Below are positions 13,193 through 13,795 of a stretch of 13,795 nt of DNA, piece after piece. Origin of the DNA: an uncultured bacterium (GTDB lineage Bacteria > Actinomycetota > Coriobacteriia > Coriobacteriales > Atopobiaceae); assembly GCA_905214865.1 (NCBI GenBank), contig CAJMNO010000040.1:1-13795 (forward strand), read 5' to 3'. The notes beneath the pieces are model-generated. The model ran no database searches. It had not been told where the DNA came from and saw only the letters and a list, made by a program, of their open reading frames with translations. A program made the position numbers and the translations under genes. The first letter of the stretch is position 1. Each line of letters starts with the position of its first letter.

Positions 13193-13795
13193 ATGGCCGG
13201 GGAATGGCATGCTCCCTCCGCGTCCGCGCCCCCATGGGACGGCAGCGACGATTCGTCGCCCGCGCCAGCCCAGAGGCTCGTCAGGGGCGCGCATAGGGAG
13301 GCCTGCGAGAGGCTGCATCCCGGCGTCGGCGGGGACGCGGAGTTCCCCGACGGCTACGAGCGCGACGCGTGCCCGCTGTGCCGCAGCCCGGACCTGACGC
13401 GCTGGGGGCACGACCGCAACGGCGCCGGGCGGTGGCGATGCAGGGCGTGCGGGGCGACGTTCACCCCGGCGACGGGCACGGCCTTCGAGGGGCACAGGCT
13501 ACCGGTCGCGGCGTGGTCGGAGTTCCTGCTCGAGCTGTTCTCCCACGGGAGCCTGGAGGGCATGACCCGTCAGAACCGCAGGTCGCCGACCACGCTGCCC
13601 CACCGGCTCGCGAAGCTGTTCATGGTCCTGAGAGGAATCCGGGACTCCGTGGTGCTCTCCGGAAGGGTCCAGGCGGACGAGATGACGTGCCGCGTCCCGG
13701 CGGCCGACAGGGACCCGTCGCTCGCGGGGAGGCGGGCCGGCTGTGTTTTGTCAAGTCGCGATGAGCAGAACGGTCATCAATTTATGAGCAGCCTG
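13193..13795 (+). pseudogene. IS1595-like zinc-ribbon transposase, N-terminal part, apparently interrupted
   Basis: The frame from ATG 13193 (GAGGA 9 bases upstream) stays open to the window end, 201 codons. Residues about 56-90 form a zinc ribbon: CPLC near 61-64 and CRAC near 81-84 in RWRCRACGATFTPATGTAF. A helical region follows (LPVAAWSEFLLELF), then LSGRVQADEM, where the Asp resembles the first acidic residue of the DDE site in IS1595/ISXO2-type transposases. After GRRAG (about base 13741) similarity to the family stops and the DNA falls from roughly 70% to about 47% GC. The rest of the catalytic domain is therefore missing here, probably displaced by another element's end. The N-terminal 45 residues are low-complexity and the start could lie further in. 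An overlapping frame at 13369-13764 was judged a shadow. Confidence 0.65.
13741..13795. mobile_element. Possible end of another insertion element, cut by the window edge
   Basis: The last 55 bases are about 47% GC in an otherwise very GC-rich area and begin where transposase similarity stops. ATGAGCAG occurs twice, at 13761-13768 and 13784-13791, a 23-base period. Repeated short sites near a terminus occur in some insertion-sequence families, for example IS21. The family cannot be named from so little sequence. Confidence 0.35.

Noticed and set aside
13369..13764. 131-codon frame overlapping the zinc-ribbon transposase
   Set aside because: The frame from 13193 carries the CPLC...CRAC zinc ribbon and QADE motif; this other frame is a low-complexity shadow.

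Overview
The window is about 65-70% GC and looks like the chromosome of a high-GC Actinomycetota. A Coriobacteriia member (Olsenella/Atopobium/Collinsella type) is my best guess, from the 67-residue cold-shock protein and the gene style. This is a judgement, not a search result.

Layout. (1) 1-10880 is a cell-surface glycan locus. It holds the last codons of a probable rmlA, then rmlB (197-1300), an antisense family-2 glycosyltransferase (2879-4930), a GlfT2-like galactofuranosyltransferase (5134-7029), a second large family-2 glycosyltransferase (7135-9156), rmlC (9279-9860) and rmlD (9914-10819), closed by a strong hairpin terminator. Together these make dTDP-L-rhamnose and probably transfer rhamnose, galactofuranose and other sugars to a wall or capsule polymer. 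(2) 1301-2878, between the convergent rmlB and glycosyltransferase genes, has no credible gene. It holds a cluster of related 45-50 bp palindromes, including a near-perfect 46-bp one and a 73-bp tandem duplication. (3) 10881-11496 carries a csp cold-shock gene with a structured leader and a textbook terminator. (4) 11529-13103 is a complete IS110-family element. (5) 13104-13795 starts an IS1595-like zinc-ribbon transposase whose reading frame runs into lower-GC DNA that looks like the end of another mobile element.

The most striking result is the IS110 element. The leader on its coding strand can be folded by hand into a 5' hairpin followed by two stem-internal loop-hairpin domains, the published layout of an IS110 bridge RNA. 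Short segments in the loops match the element's own ends and the flank where guide segments should. ATAGAAGC is identical to the right end plus core. ATCGGAGC is complementary to the core plus left end. A 9-nt segment is complementary to the right target flank. These matches set both boundaries and a GC core at each end. The fourth guide (left target) does not match the present left flank, so that side may have been rearranged or my model may be incomplete. The transposase also carries an extra C-terminal XRE-type helix-turn-helix.
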